In this document: one piece after another, positions 8,216 through 16,006 of the stretch
How the letters are laid out: each line of letters starts with the position of its first letter
Position numbering within the stretch: position 1 is the first letter of the stretch
Source of the DNA: an uncultured SAR116 cluster alpha proteobacterium
Lineage (GTDB): Bacteria > Pseudomonadota > Alphaproteobacteria > Puniceispirillales > Marisalimonadaceae
Direction: 5' to 3'
Assembly (NCBI GenBank): GCA_902622875.1
Contig: CACNRW010000006.1
Span: 32,076 to 96,075, forward strand
DNA length: 64,000 bases
Made by a program: the position numbers and the translations under genes
The notes under the pieces: generated by a model
Database searches by the model: none
Seen by the model: the letters and a program-made list of their open reading frames with translations, nothing else
What the model was told of the DNA's origin: nothing

Positions 8216-9280
8216 CTATAATCTTCTTGCATATTGAGGTGGAACATTTATAGGATGATTTAAAATTTTTGCAGCATCCCAAACCCATCTTGGATTGGAA
8301 AGAAATGCTCTTGCCATTGCAACCATATCAGCCTCTTTATTAATAATTATGTCATTAGCTTTTTTGGGATCTGAAATCATTCCTACTGCTCTTATGACCA
8401 TGTTAGTATTATCTTTAATTATTTTAGCTAAGTGAACCTGGTAGTGAGGTCCAATTGGTATTTGAGGATTTGGAGTGTTTCCACCACTAGATACACAAAC
8501 ATAATGGCAACCTATTTTTTCTAGTTCTTGAGCAAATATTATGGCGTCACTTTCACATATTCCATTTTTTTCCCATTCTGTTCCCGTTATTCTCATTCCT
8601 AAGGGAAAATTTTTTGGTACAGCATTTTTAATTGCTGAAAAGACCTCTAACGGAAATCTCATTCTGTTCTCAAGATTACCTCCATATTTATCTTCACGCT
8701 TGTTTGAGATTTGAGATAAGAATTGATGAAAGAGATAACCATGCGTCCCATGAATTTCTATCAGATCAAAGCCAATTTTAACTGATCTAATTGAAGCTTC
8801 AACAAATTTATCTTTTAATTTTTTTATGTCTTTTTCACTAAGTAATTGAGGTACATGCCAGCCAATATCAAATGGGACAGGTGAAGCACCCTTTGTAATC
8901 CAAGGATCCTCTTCACAAGTTAAACTTTTTCTTCCTTCCCATGGTCTTTGTGTTGAAGCTTTTCTTCCTGCATGAGCTAATTGTATACCAAAAGATGTGT
9001 TTTTAGGTGCAACAGACCTTGCTTGCTCTAGAGTTTTTTTTATAGAAGATTCACATAAATCATTATATATGCCCACACAATTATGAGTTATTCTTCCAAC
9101 TCTTTCAATTGCAGTAGCTTCAATCATAATCAGACCAGCAGCTGAATAACCTAATTGCATTAAATGTTGAGTATGCCAGTCAGTCATTACACCATCTACA
9201 GCTGAATATTGACACATCGGAGCCACTGCAATTCTATTTGAAATTTCCAATCTGCCTATTTGAACTGGCGAAAAAATCAT
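8216..9280 (-). CDS. NADH:flavin oxidoreductase, old yellow enzyme family (YqjM/NamA-like)
   Basis: This 354-aa FMN TIM-barrel has the YqjM-type N-terminus with PMCQYSA (21-27), where Cys23 modulates the flavin. HAGRKAS follows, and then the substrate/FMN segment HGTHGYLFHQFLSQISNKR with YGGNLENRMRFPLEV. The C-terminal DMVAMARAFLSNPRW closes the phosphate site. Enzymes of this class reduce activated C=C bonds of enones and similar compounds with NADPH. AGGA lies six nt before the ATG at 9278-9280. It is the first or second gene of a minus-strand pair with nudC (23-nt gap), which handles nicotinamide nucleotides, so a shared redox theme is possible but not shown. Confidence 0.93.
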   Translation of the reverse strand: MIFSPVQIGRLEISNRIAVAPMCQYSAVDGVMTDWHTQHLMQLGYSAAGLIMIEATAIERVGRITHNCVGIYNDLCESSIKKTLEQARSVAPKNTSFGIQLAHAGRKASTQRPWEGRKSLTCEEDPWITKGASPVPFDIGWHVPQLLSEKDIKKLKDKFVEASIRSVKIGFDLIEIHGTHGYLFHQFLSQISNKREDKYGGNLENRMRFPLEVFSAIKNAVPKNFPLGMRITGTEWEKNGICESDAIIFAQELEKIGCHYVCVSSGGNTPNPQIPIGPHYQVHLAKIIKDNTNMVIRAVGMISDPKKANDIIINKEADMVAMARAFLSNPRWVWDAAKILNHPINVPPQYARRL

Positions 9281-9303
9281 GATTATCCTTTATCTTACTT
9301 TAT

Positions 9304-10233
9304 TTAATTAAATTTATTAATCCAGTTATCAACCAATCTTCTGGCGATAGAGTCAATCCTTGGTAACTTAAACCCCCCAGTGATGGAAGGATGTTGTAAA
9401 GTCTTTAATTCTTTAATTGAAAACCAATGGGCATCTTCTATTTCATTATAATCAATGTTCATCTTTTCACTAGTAGCTTGGGCAAAAAACCCTAACATTA
9501 ATGAGGCAGGAAAAGGCCACGGTTGTGAATCAAAATATTCTATATTCCTAACTTTTACTCCAACTTCTTCAAATACTTCTCTTTCAAGAGCTTGTTCAAG
9601 ACTTTCTCCAGGTTCAACAAAACCAGCAAGGGTACTGTACATTCCTTCTGGAAATCTAGGAGATCTTCCTAATAAAATCTTATCCTCAAAGGAAATTAGG
9701 GTGATTATAGCTGGATCAGTTCTTGGAAAGTGACTTTTACCACATTTGTCATTAGAACAAATTTTTACAAAACCACCATCTCTAGACATATTTTTAAATC
9801 CACATGAGCCACAAAATTGATGAGTATTATGCCAAAAAAACATCCCATTAGTTAGCGCTAAAAAAGAGGCATCTATGTCATTCAATGAGGGTCCGTATTT
9901 TCTAAGATCTTCAACAATTACTTCATTCTCTTTTAACCATAAATCTATATTAAGGTTTTGTTTACTTAAATCTAAACCTACGTAATTAGTGTCATTAGCC
10001 ACACCCAAAAAAATTGGATTTTCAATTTCTTTTGGAAAAAAAATTTTTAATTGATTGTTATTTAATTTTATTGCCTCAATATTTTCATTTCTTTCTTTAA
10101 AAAAATTTTTACCTCTATAATAGGGAATAAATTTTGTATTTTCATCAACCATAATTTTTTCAATTATTTTTTCGTTATTTCTGTAATCACATTGACGATT
10201 TATTTCAGAACTAGCGTAAAATGGTTGTTGCAT
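9304..10233 (-). CDS. nudC: NAD+ diphosphatase / NAD-cap removing Nudix hydrolase
   Basis: This 309-aa NudC has all family parts. An N-terminal domain precedes a four-cysteine zinc ribbon (Cys141, Cys144, Cys159, Cys164). The Nudix box runs from Gly204 to Val226 with REVFEEVG as the metal-binding core, and the NudC-specific SQPWPFPASLM follows at 236-246. NudC hydrolyses NAD(H) to nicotinamide mononucleotide and AMP and removes NAD caps from RNA, using Mg2+ or Mn2+. The SQPWPFPxS motif separates it from other Nudix proteins, so the assignment is firm. The gene is upstream of the flavin oxidoreductase on the same strand and divergent from the bactofilin gene across 189 nt, in which only AT-rich sequence and the bactofilin ribosome site are seen. 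Confidence 0.95.
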   Translation of the reverse strand: MQQPFYASSEINRQCDYRNNEKIIEKIMVDENTKFIPYYRGKNFFKERNENIEAIKLNNNQLKIFFPKEIENPIFLGVANDTNYVGLDLSKQNLNIDLWLKENEVIVEDLRKYGPSLNDIDASFLALTNGMFFWHNTHQFCGSCGFKNMSRDGGFVKICSNDKCGKSHFPRTDPAIITLISFEDKILLGRSPRFPEGMYSTLAGFVEPGESLEQALEREVFEEVGVKVRNIEYFDSQPWPFPASLMLGFFAQATSEKMNIDYNEIEDAHWFSIKELKTLQHPSITGGFKLPRIDSIARRLVDNWINKFN

Positions 10234-10422
10234 TGTATTACCTTTAATATGAGACTAATAATTCAATAATATAGTTTATAAACTGATTCTCTTAAACAAA
10301 TTATACATAAAATTAGATGAAAAAAAATTAGGATAAAAAATTATATTTTTCAATTAGTTATATTTTTCTGTTGCTGTTACGAATAGTAAAAGGGATGATC
10401 GAATTATAACAAGGAATTTATA

Positions 10423-10833
10423 ATGATAAAAATAAGTCGGATATCTTCACCTCTTAAAGACAAGGTTAAAAACCTAGAAACATGTTCACAACTAGATGGA
10501 GATGGTGTTTTTGAAGGTAAATATAATACTTCTGGCTCTATCTTAATTAGGAATAAGTTTTTAGGCGAAGTATCAGCCGATCAAATAATAGTTGACGAAA
10601 AAGGCATTATTGAAGGTACTATAAAATCGACTGAGCTTATTGTAAGTGGAAATGTGAGCGGTAAAATTAACTCAGATAGTATTGTTATAATGGAAAATGG
10701 TGCGATATCAGGGGATATAGTTTATAAGCAAATAGCTGTATTTGAGGGTGGTGTCATAAACGTTGCCGGTATGAAGCAGGCAGAACAAAAAGAAGAAAAA
10801 GTTGTTGAAATAATGCACAAAGTAGCTGATTAG
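10423..10833 (+). CDS. Bactofilin (polymer-forming cytoskeletal protein)
   Basis: This small 136-aa protein is built from a right-handed beta-helix core with repeating hydrophobic/glycine turns: GDGVFEGKYNTSGSILI, GEVSADQIIVDEKG, GTIKSTELIVSGNVSGKI and GAISGDIVYKQIAVFEGG. This is the bactofilin DUF583 pattern. The core is flanked by short disordered ends (about 1-25 and 115-136). Bactofilins polymerise without nucleotide into filaments that place cell-wall enzymes or shape cell curvature. No membrane-anchoring hydrophobic N-terminus or M23 peptidase neighbour is seen. AAGGA sits at 10411-10415, seven nt before the ATG. The gene converges on the 62-aa ORF with a 4-nt gap. Confidence 0.9.
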   Translation: MIKISRISSPLKDKVKNLETCSQLDGDGVFEGKYNTSGSILIRNKFLGEVSADQIIVDEKGIIEGTIKSTELIVSGNVSGKINSDSIVIMENGAISGDIVYKQIAVFEGGVINVAGMKQAEQKEEKVVEIMHKVAD

Positions 10834-10837
10834 TTAC

Positions 10838-11026
10838 TTAAGTTTTAACTACAAACTCTAGACCTGCCATTGATCCTACATAGAAATTTGGTTTTGTTTT
10901 TTTCAATTTTATTATAGTACCTGAAACTTCTACATCAATACCATTTGGGTAAATTCTAATGATTTTACCGTCATTTTGAGTATCGTAGTCAGTACAATTA
11001 ACCTTTACCTTTTGATCTAAATGCAT
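10838..11026 (-). CDS. Small 62-aa protein of unknown function, probably all-beta
   Basis: I do not recognise this family. The 62 residues alternate hydrophobic and polar positions (KVKVNCTDY, GKIIRIYPNGIDVEVSG, TIIKLKKTKPNFYVG, LEFVVKT), which suggests a small beta barrel or SH3-like fold. One cysteine is present, and there is no signal peptide or membrane helix. The strongest evidence that it is real is a full AGGAGG ribosome site (complement of 11033-11038) exactly 6 nt before the ATG, better than most genes in this window. It lies between the bactofilin and DUF2237 genes, 19 nt downstream of DUF2237 on the same strand, so co-transcription with DUF2237 and plsC is likely. Confidence 0.7.
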   Translation of the reverse strand: MHLDQKVKVNCTDYDTQNDGKIIRIYPNGIDVEVSGTIIKLKKTKPNFYVGSMAGLEFVVKT

Positions 11027-11032
11027 AACTTA

Positions 11033-11038
11033 CCTCCT
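11033..11038 (-). promoter_or_regulatory. Consensus Shine-Dalgarno of the 62-aa ORF
   Basis: The minus strand reads AGGAGGTAAGTT directly before the ATG at 11026: a six-base perfect anti-SD match with six bases of spacing. It fixes the start of the small ORF and predicts strong translation. Confidence 0.8.
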
Positions 11039-11045
11039 ACTAATT

Positions 11046-11450
11046 CTAAGCAGAATATTTTTTTAAATCGTCTAATTTTACCAATGAAAGAGTGGCTATA
11101 TTAGTTGATTTTAATATAACTTTAGGAGCTTTACCTGCTTCAAATGCTTCTTGCCACCTTGAGGCACAAAGACACCAACTGTCACCTTCAGTTAATCCTT
11201 TAAAATTATATTCAGGTATAGGTGTGCTTAGATCATTACCAACTGATTTTGAAAAAGATAAAAAATTCTTTGTCATTATACAACAAACTGTATGGAGTCC
11301 TAAATCATCTGGGCCTGTGTTACAACAGTTATCTCTGTAAAACCCAGTAATTATATCAGATCTGTTATTAGAAAGCTTGCAAGGCTCAAGATCACTTCCT
11401 AGAACATTTAATTGCTTATTATTTCCACCGCCATGAGAAAAACCGTCCAT
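11046..11450 (-). CDS. DUF2237 family protein
   Basis: This 134-aa protein matches the DUF2237 pattern along its length. It has QLNVLGSDLEPC near 18-29, then ITGFYRDNCCNTGPDDLGLHTVCC near 34-57, FLSFSKSVGNDLSTPIPEYNFKGLTEGDSWCLCASRWQEA, and a C-terminal TNIATLSLVKLDDLKKYSA. The many conserved Cys, Asp and His residues suggest metal or redox chemistry, but no function is established for the family to my knowledge. It sits 2 nt downstream of the plsC-like gene on the same strand and 19 nt before the 62-aa ORF, forming a likely three-gene operon. Confidence 0.9.
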   Translation of the reverse strand: MDGFSHGGGNNKQLNVLGSDLEPCKLSNNRSDIITGFYRDNCCNTGPDDLGLHTVCCIMTKNFLSFSKSVGNDLSTPIPEYNFKGLTEGDSWCLCASRWQEAFEAGKAPKVILKSTNIATLSLVKLDDLKKYSA

Positions 11451-11452
11451 TA

Positions 11453-12190
11453 TTAACTCTCCAATTTTATTAATTCGTTTGAACTATTTTCAATGATAGT
11501 CTCTAATTTTTTTAAAAATTCTATTTTTGACAAACCTGGTTGTATCTCAGGAAGAATTTTTATAGTAATAGATTTTGATTTAAGCCTACTAGGATATTTG
11601 ATAAAACTATTTTTGGGCCATAATAAACCAGCATTATGAGCAACTGGAACTACTGAAACTTTAGTTTGTGAGTATAAAAAAAATACTCCAGGAAGATATG
11701 GTTTTTCCTTAGTAGAAACGCCAGGTGACACCCTAGTACCTTGAGGAAAAATCATCATTGACCGTTTTTCTTTTACTGCTCGCTTAGCTTTTTTTCCCAT
11801 TTTTTTTAATGCGTTTATACCTTGATCTCTTGTGATTGGAATAGCCCCAGATCTTAAAAAATATAAACCAATTACAGGTAAAAAAATCAAAGCTTTTTTT
11901 AAAACTATTGATGGCATTGAGAAAAGGTCCGTACAAAAAATAGTTTCCCAAGCAGATTGATGCTTGATAGCATATATAACAACTTTATTTTTTGAAGGAA
12001 TTTTACCAATTACTCTAATATCAGTATTTAGCCACCATTTCATTCCTTTAGTCATTATAAGACACCAAATCCTATTAACAAAAATAACAACTGGTCTTGG
12101 AAATAAAAGACATGGCAAACATATTGTGACTAAAATACTAGTCCCAATGTAGAATTGAATATTAAATAAAAAAGATCTTAAAAGATTCAT
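11453..12190 (-). CDS. plsC: 1-acyl-sn-glycerol-3-phosphate acyltransferase (PlsC family)
   Basis: This 245-aa membrane-associated acyltransferase has an N-terminal hydrophobic anchor (about 5-30). The first acyltransferase motif reads KHQSAWE (His77 to Glu82; many homologues have Asp at the last position, and the Glu form is common in alphaproteobacteria). Glycerophosphate-binding SGAIPITRD lies at 114-122 and the third motif FPQGTR at 148-153. The enzyme acylates lysophosphatidic acid to phosphatidic acid on the inner membrane. A lyso-ornithine lipid acyltransferase is an alternative within the family. It leads the minus-strand unit with DUF2237 and the 62-aa ORF. Confidence 0.88.
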   Translation of the reverse strand: MNLLRSFLFNIQFYIGTSILVTICLPCLLFPRPVVIFVNRIWCLIMTKGMKWWLNTDIRVIGKIPSKNKVVIYAIKHQSAWETIFCTDLFSMPSIVLKKALIFLPVIGLYFLRSGAIPITRDQGINALKKMGKKAKRAVKEKRSMMIFPQGTRVSPGVSTKEKPYLPGVFFLYSQTKVSVVPVAHNAGLLWPKNSFIKYPSRLKSKSITIKILPEIQPGLSKIEFLKKLETIIENSSNELIKLES

Positions 12191-12214
12191 ATTACTTTAT
12201 CAAAAACTCTAAAA

Positions 12215-12436
12215 TTATATCTTAGAAAGAGTAAAATAGTGTTTACCTGTTTCTAAACTTTTTATTGAAATATCATATCCTGCATTTTCAGAAAAATGAG
12301 AGAAATCAATAGGACTAGCAGGGTCATCCGAAATAAATATAACAGTTTTACCTTTATCTAAATTTTTTAATACCCTTTTTGCTTTTAAAACGGGTAGTGG
12401 ACACTTTAATCCAGTGAAATCATATTCTTCTATCAA
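12215..12436 (-). CDS. TusA-family sulfur carrier protein
   Basis: This 73-aa protein begins with the TusA/SirA motif GLKCPLPVLKAKRVL (9-23), whose Cys12 carries the persulfide. The C-terminus has the usual beta strands (TVIFISDDPASPIDFSHF). TusA passes sulfur from IscS toward 2-thiouridine of tRNA; other paralogues serve other sulfur pathways, so the exact role is inferred. The start is a TTG at 12434-12436 with AGGGAG about 8 nt upstream. It is divergent from the DjlA-like gene, and the 110-nt gap holds AT-rich sequence without a clear operator. Confidence 0.88.
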   Translation of the reverse strand: MIEEYDFTGLKCPLPVLKAKRVLKNLDKGKTVIFISDDPASPIDFSHFSENAGYDISIKSLETGKHYFTLSKI

Positions 12437-12546
12437 AAAGTTACTCCCTAGAATTGATACTAATATAGAAATTTATACATATTTACAGTACTAATCCAAT
12501 TTAATTTTACTTGAATGCCATGAATCTTAAATGTAATAGGTGATAT

Positions 12547-13266
12547 ATGAGTATATGGGGTAAAATTATTGGTGGAACAACAGGTTTTGCATTAGGAGGT
12601 CCTTTAGGAGCATTCTTGGGTGGTGTTGCAGGCCATGCTATTGACAAAATTAAGACTGTGCAAAAATTACCTGAAGAGATAGCACTGAAACAAATTGGTT
12701 TTACAATCGGTGTCATTGTTCTATCAGCTAAAATGGCAAAAGCAGACGGTACAGTAACTGCAGAGGAAATATACGCTTTTAAAGAAAAAATAAATGTACC
12801 AGAAAATGAAATTAAAAACGTAGCCAAATTATGGGATCAAGCAAAAAAAACAACAGATGGCTTTGAAGTTTATGCTAAACAAATCAGTGACTTATTAGAA
12901 AAGAATTCTTCAGTATTAGAAGAATTACTTAAACTTCTTATTATTATTGCCCAAGCTGATGGTAAAATTACAATTCCAGAAGTTAACTATTTGAAGAAAG
13001 TTGGGGATATTTTTGGTTTTTCAAATAAAGATTTTGAAAGAATATATTCATCAAGATCAGGTGTTGATTCTGACCCTTATCAAATCTTAGGAGTCTCACC
13101 AAATACCCCGACTGAGGAAATTAAACAAAAATGGAAAAGGCTTGCTTTCAATCACCATCCAGATCGATTGATTTCACAGGGTATCCCAGAAGATCTCATA
13201 CAAAAAAGCACCTCACGACTTAAGGAAATTAATAATGCGTGGGATACTATCCAAAACCAGAGATAA
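12547..13266 (+). CDS. DjlA-like co-chaperone: TerB-like domain plus C-terminal J-domain
   Basis: The 239-aa product starts with a glycine-rich, weakly hydrophobic segment (GKIIGGTTGFALGGPLGAFLGG, about 5-26) that may insert in or associate with the membrane. A TerB-like all-helical region (about 55-165) shows the repeated acid pattern MAKADGTVTAEE and IAQADGKITIPE. A J-domain runs from about 176 with the essential HPD tripeptide (NHHPDRL, around 205). J-domains stimulate DnaK ATPase; this layout resembles DjlA, an inner-membrane DnaK partner. AGGTG lies a few nt before the ATG. The uup pseudogene follows 10 nt downstream. Confidence 0.9.
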   Translation: MSIWGKIIGGTTGFALGGPLGAFLGGVAGHAIDKIKTVQKLPEEIALKQIGFTIGVIVLSAKMAKADGTVTAEEIYAFKEKINVPENEIKNVAKLWDQAKKTTDGFEVYAKQISDLLEKNSSVLEELLKLLIIIAQADGKITIPEVNYLKKVGDIFGFSNKDFERIYSSRSGVDSDPYQILGVSPNTPTEEIKQKWKRLAFNHHPDRLISQGIPEDLIQKSTSRLKEINNAWDTIQNQR

Positions 13267-13276
13267 TTTTATAAAA

Positions 13277-14017
13277 ATGTCTAAACCATTAATTACAATT
13301 CAAAACTTAAAAATTTCACGATCAAATAAAATACTATTAAATAATGTTAATATCTCAATTCATGAGTATAAACGAATTATTTTAGTTGGTAAAAATGGAT
13401 GTGGTAAAAGTTCACTTTTAAAAACTTTTATAAGGACTGAAGAAGTTGATAATGGAATCATTTAGTTTACACCAAATCTTAAATTGTTTTATTTTGAACA
13501 AGATCCACCTGAACCCTCTATTAATAATCTTGTTGATTTTTTTTATAAAAGATATTGAATTTCCAAATTTATCTAAAGTTAATGATATTATTGAACAATT
13601 AAACCTCAAAAACATTAACTACAAAAAAAGACTTTCTGGAGGGGAAATTCGTAAAATATATATTGCAAAATCTATTCTAAGTGAATCTGATATTCTTCTT
13701 TTAGATGAGCCTACTAATCATATAGACTTACCCGCAATAGATTGGCTTGAAAGAAAACTATTATATCTTAAAGAACTATGGTTATTATCAGTCATGATCA
13801 AGAATTGAATAAAAATAAATCTAACAATAAATTTAATAAGAAAAAAAAGCTTCCATTTAAAGATGCCTATGAGTTAAAAATACTTCTTAAAAAGATTGAA
13901 AAAAAGGAAAAAGAGCTCTTACAGTTGCAAATTCTTTTACTTAAAAAAAATTTATCTTTGGCTGAAGATCAATGGCTTCAATTACAAATTAGAAATGATG
14001 AAATTAGTAAACAATGA
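13277..14017 (+). pseudogene. uup: Decayed uup (ABC-F ATPase) remnant
   Basis: Three reading-frame pieces match consecutive parts of Uup. Piece 1 (13277-13558) has Walker A GKNGCGKSS and the Uup-like YFEQDPPEPS, but an in-frame TAG interrupts it at 13463-13465 and a TGA ends it. Piece 2 (13551 to about 13775, frame +1) has LSGGEIRK, LLLDEPTNHID and IDWLE, i.e. the signature, Walker B and D-loop of ATPase domain 1. Piece 3 (about 13778-14017, back in the first frame) has the H-loop VIISHDQE and then jumps to a Uup-type C-terminal coiled coil, PFKDAYELKILLKKIEKKEKEL. The whole second ATPase domain and about 45 residues before the signature are missing. Intact Uup is about 600-640 aa; this remnant is 741 nt. 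Multiple lesions exclude a single read error. The intact ABC-F gene in the window is ettA. Confidence 0.9.
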
Positions 14018-14034
14018 AATTAGTTAATTATTTG

Positions 14035-14062
14035 TTGACCTAAGATTTAAAAATTATACCTT
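14035..14062 (+). promoter_or_regulatory. Candidate promoter of rnpB
   Basis: TTGACC at 14035-14040 is close to the -35 consensus. TACCTT at 14057-14062, 16 nt later, is a weak -10 box, and TATACC at 14055 is an alternative with shorter spacing. Either would start transcription within a few bases of the rnpB 5' end at about 14068-14071. Confidence 0.45.
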
Positions 14063-14070
14063 ATTAAGGT

Positions 14071-14406
14071 CAGAGAGCAAAGTAGTTGCTTTTTAAAGAG
14101 GAAAGTCCGGGCTCCATAGAAATAAGGTGCTGGATAACATCCAGCAGGGGCAACCCTAGGGAAAGTGCCACAGAAAATATACCGCCATTTTTGGTAAGGG
14201 TGAAATGGTGTGGTAAGAGCTCACCGTATTCCTAGTAATAGGAATAGCTTGGTAAACCCCACCTGGAGCAAGACCAAATAGAAGAAACAGTTATTGTATT
14301 TCTACGAAGTTTCTTGGGTAGGTCGCTAGAAGAATTTGGTAACAAATTTTCAAGATTAATAACTACAATCAAAATTTTGATACAAAACCCGGCTTATTGC
14401 TCTCTG
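14071..14406 (+). ncRNA. rnpB: RNase P RNA (bacterial class A)
   Basis: This is the catalytic RNA that trims tRNA 5' leaders with the RnpA protein. The ends pair perfectly as helix P1: CAGAGAGCAA at 14071-14080 with TTGCTCTCTG at 14397-14406. The universally conserved regions appear in order: GAGGAAAGTCCGGGCTCC from 14098, AGGGAAAGTGCCACAGAAA near 14157-14175, GGTGTGGTAAGAGCTCACC, then GGAGCAAGACCAAATAG near 14265-14281, and ACAAAACCCGGCTTA before P1 closes. The length of about 336 nt is at the short end for class A, in line with a compact AT-rich genome. It lies directly upstream of the MraZ boxes and mraZ. Confidence 0.97.
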
Positions 14407-14462
14407 ATAGTTTTATAAAAGTAAAAATTTAATAAATATCATACTATAAAACTAACATAATT

Positions 14463-14498
14463 TCCCATTGACTCCCATAATTTCCCATGTTATCCCAT
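14463..14498 (+). promoter_or_regulatory. MraZ-box operator: four TCCCAT repeats with 10-bp period
   Basis: TCCCAT occurs at 14463, 14473, 14483 and 14493, exactly ten bases apart; read on the minus strand each is ATGGGA. MraZ proteins bind promoter-proximal direct repeats of TGGGN separated by 5 nt and repress their own cell-division cluster. The repeats end 99 nt before the mraZ ATG chosen here, so this is very probably the autoregulatory operator of the whole downstream array. The promoter itself should overlap or flank it; no clear -35/-10 pair was picked out in the AT-rich surroundings. Confidence 0.88.
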
Positions 14499-14597
14499 AA
14501 TATTAATAATATTAACCATTTAGGTGTCAATCTTTACTCAATTAAAAGTTTAGGTCCTAAGCATATATATTATTTACAACTTGAGGTTTTAATATCA

Positions 14598-15044
14598 ATG
14601 TTTTTGTCAACTTCACATAATAAGATTGATTTAAAATGCAGAGTGTCTATACCAGCATCTTTCAGAATGTATCTTGAAAAATTGAATGAGCCTCTAATAC
14701 TATTTAAAAGTCTCCAATTACCATGTATTGAAGGCACCACTTTCGCAAGAATGAAAAGGTACATCAATGCTATAGATGAATTAGATGCGTTGTCAGACGA
14801 TGCTTTTGTTTTAAGAATGATGATGGCAGACTCTTTTGAAATAAAATTTGATGTAAATGGCAGGGTAGTAATTCCAGATATTCTAATGAACTTTGCAAAC
14901 CTTACTAATGAAGCAGTATTTATGGGTATTGGTGAATCTTTTTATATTTGGTCTCCATCAGAGTATCAAATTCAATACAATAAATCACAAAAAATTCTTA
15001 ACGAAAAAGGACCCCCAAAATTAATTTTAAAAAAGAATGAATAG
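14598..15044 (+). CDS. mraZ: Transcriptional regulator MraZ
   Basis: This 148-aa MraZ has two swapped-hairpin AbrB-like repeats. The first is SHNKIDLKCRVSIPASFRMYL near the N-terminus and the second is FDVNGRVVIPDILMNFANL near 92-110; each carries the conserved RV-IP core. MraZ rings bind the repeats upstream and repress the dcw operon. I chose ATG 14598 (protein starting MFLSTSHNK) because it has GAGG at 14583-14586 and matches the family N-terminus. An in-frame ATG at 14487 would add 37 unrelated residues and lies inside the operator repeats. It is the first gene of the unbroken + strand cell-wall cluster; rsmH starts 8 nt later. Confidence 0.95.
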   Translation: MFLSTSHNKIDLKCRVSIPASFRMYLEKLNEPLILFKSLQLPCIEGTTFARMKRYINAIDELDALSDDAFVLRMMMADSFEIKFDVNGRVVIPDILMNFANLTNEAVFMGIGESFYIWSPSEYQIQYNKSQKILNEKGPPKLILKKNE

Positions 15045-15052
15045 TTATAAAA

Positions 15053-16006
15053 ATGTTTTATGTACCTCAACACATTCCTGTTTTGCTAGATGAAGTAATA
15101 AATGCCTTATCTATAAGGGATAATGAATTCTACGTTGACGCAACTTTTGGATTGGGTGGATATACTAAAGCCATTTTAAATAAAAAAAATTGTAAAGTTG
15201 TTGCCATTGACAGAGATCCAGAGGCAAAAACTTTTGCAGAAAAAGTTAATATGAATTTTAAAAAAAGATTTTTTTTTAAGAATGGAAGATTCTCACAATT
15301 AGTTAAAATTTTAGATGAATTCAAAATTAAAAATGTTGCTGGTGTAGTCTTTGATTTAGGTGTTTCAAGTCCTCAATTTGATCAAAAGCATAGAGGATTT
15401 TCTCTAAAATTTGATGGACCTCTTGATATGAGAATGTCTTATGAAGGTCCCACTGCAGAAGACTTCATAAACCAAGTTGAAGAAAATACTCTCGCTAACA
15501 TCATTTATGAATTGGGTGATGAATTTTTTTCAAAAAGAATAGCTAGAAACATAATTCTTGCAAGATCAATTAATAGCATAAAAACAACAGGACAACTGGC
15601 AAATATAATAAGAAATTCAATACCTAAAACAAATAAAAAAATAGATTCAGCTACTAAAACTTTTCAAGCAATTCGTATATATCTAAACGACGAAATATCT
15701 GAGTTGGAACATGGATTAATTGCTGCTGAGAAAATGCTCAAGCCTGAAGGTATTTTAGCTGCAGTATCGTTTCATTCAATAGAAGATAGAATAATAAAAA
15801 AATTTTTTTTAAAATGTGCAAAAAAAGAAAATTATTCGCGACACCATCCTGAATCTCTCCATAATGACAATAGCTTAGAAATCATTACTAAAAAACCAAT
15901 TTTACCATCTGAGGCTGAAATAAAAAATAACAATCGATCTCGATCAGCTAAGTTGCGTGTTGCAAAAAGAACAGTTTCCCCATCATCTTTTAGAGAAAAT
16001 AAATGA
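15053..16006 (+). CDS. rsmH: 16S rRNA (cytosine1402-N4)-methyltransferase
   Basis: This 317-aa class I SAM methyltransferase is the usual RsmH (MraW). It starts with QHIPVLLDEVINAL, and SAM motif I is FVDATFGLGGYTKAIL. GVVFDLGVSSPQFDQKHRGFS carries the conserved DLGVSS. It then has PLDMRM, and ends with ILAAVSFHSIEDRIIKKFF and NNRSRSAKLRVAKR. It methylates N4 of C1402 in the ribosomal decoding centre of the 30S subunit. Its place second in the dcw cluster is conserved across bacteria. The stop overlaps the ftsL start by 4 nt, indicating translational coupling. Confidence 0.97.
   Translation: MFYVPQHIPVLLDEVINALSIRDNEFYVDATFGLGGYTKAILNKKNCKVVAIDRDPEAKTFAEKVNMNFKKRFFFKNGRFSQLVKILDEFKIKNVAGVVFDLGVSSPQFDQKHRGFSLKFDGPLDMRMSYEGPTAEDFINQVEENTLANIIYELGDEFFSKRIARNIILARSINSIKTTGQLANIIRNSIPKTNKKIDSATKTFQAIRIYLNDEISELEHGLIAAEKMLKPEGILAAVSFHSIEDRIIKKFFLKCAKKENYSRHHPESLHNDNSLEIITKKPILPSEAEIKNNNRSRSAKLRVAKRTVSPSSFRENK

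Noticed and set aside
13277..14017. Three separate small genes instead of one pseudogene
   Set aside because: The pieces carry consecutive Uup motifs (Walker A, signature, Walker B, H-loop, C-terminal coiled coil) in the right order, so they are parts of one broken gene.
14408..14454. Inverted repeat TAGTTTTATA (14408-14417) / TATAAAACTA (14445-14454) after rnpB as a terminator
   Set aside because: The stem is AT-only with one G-C pair, the loop is 27 nt, and no T-tract follows. It may be chance in AT-rich DNA.
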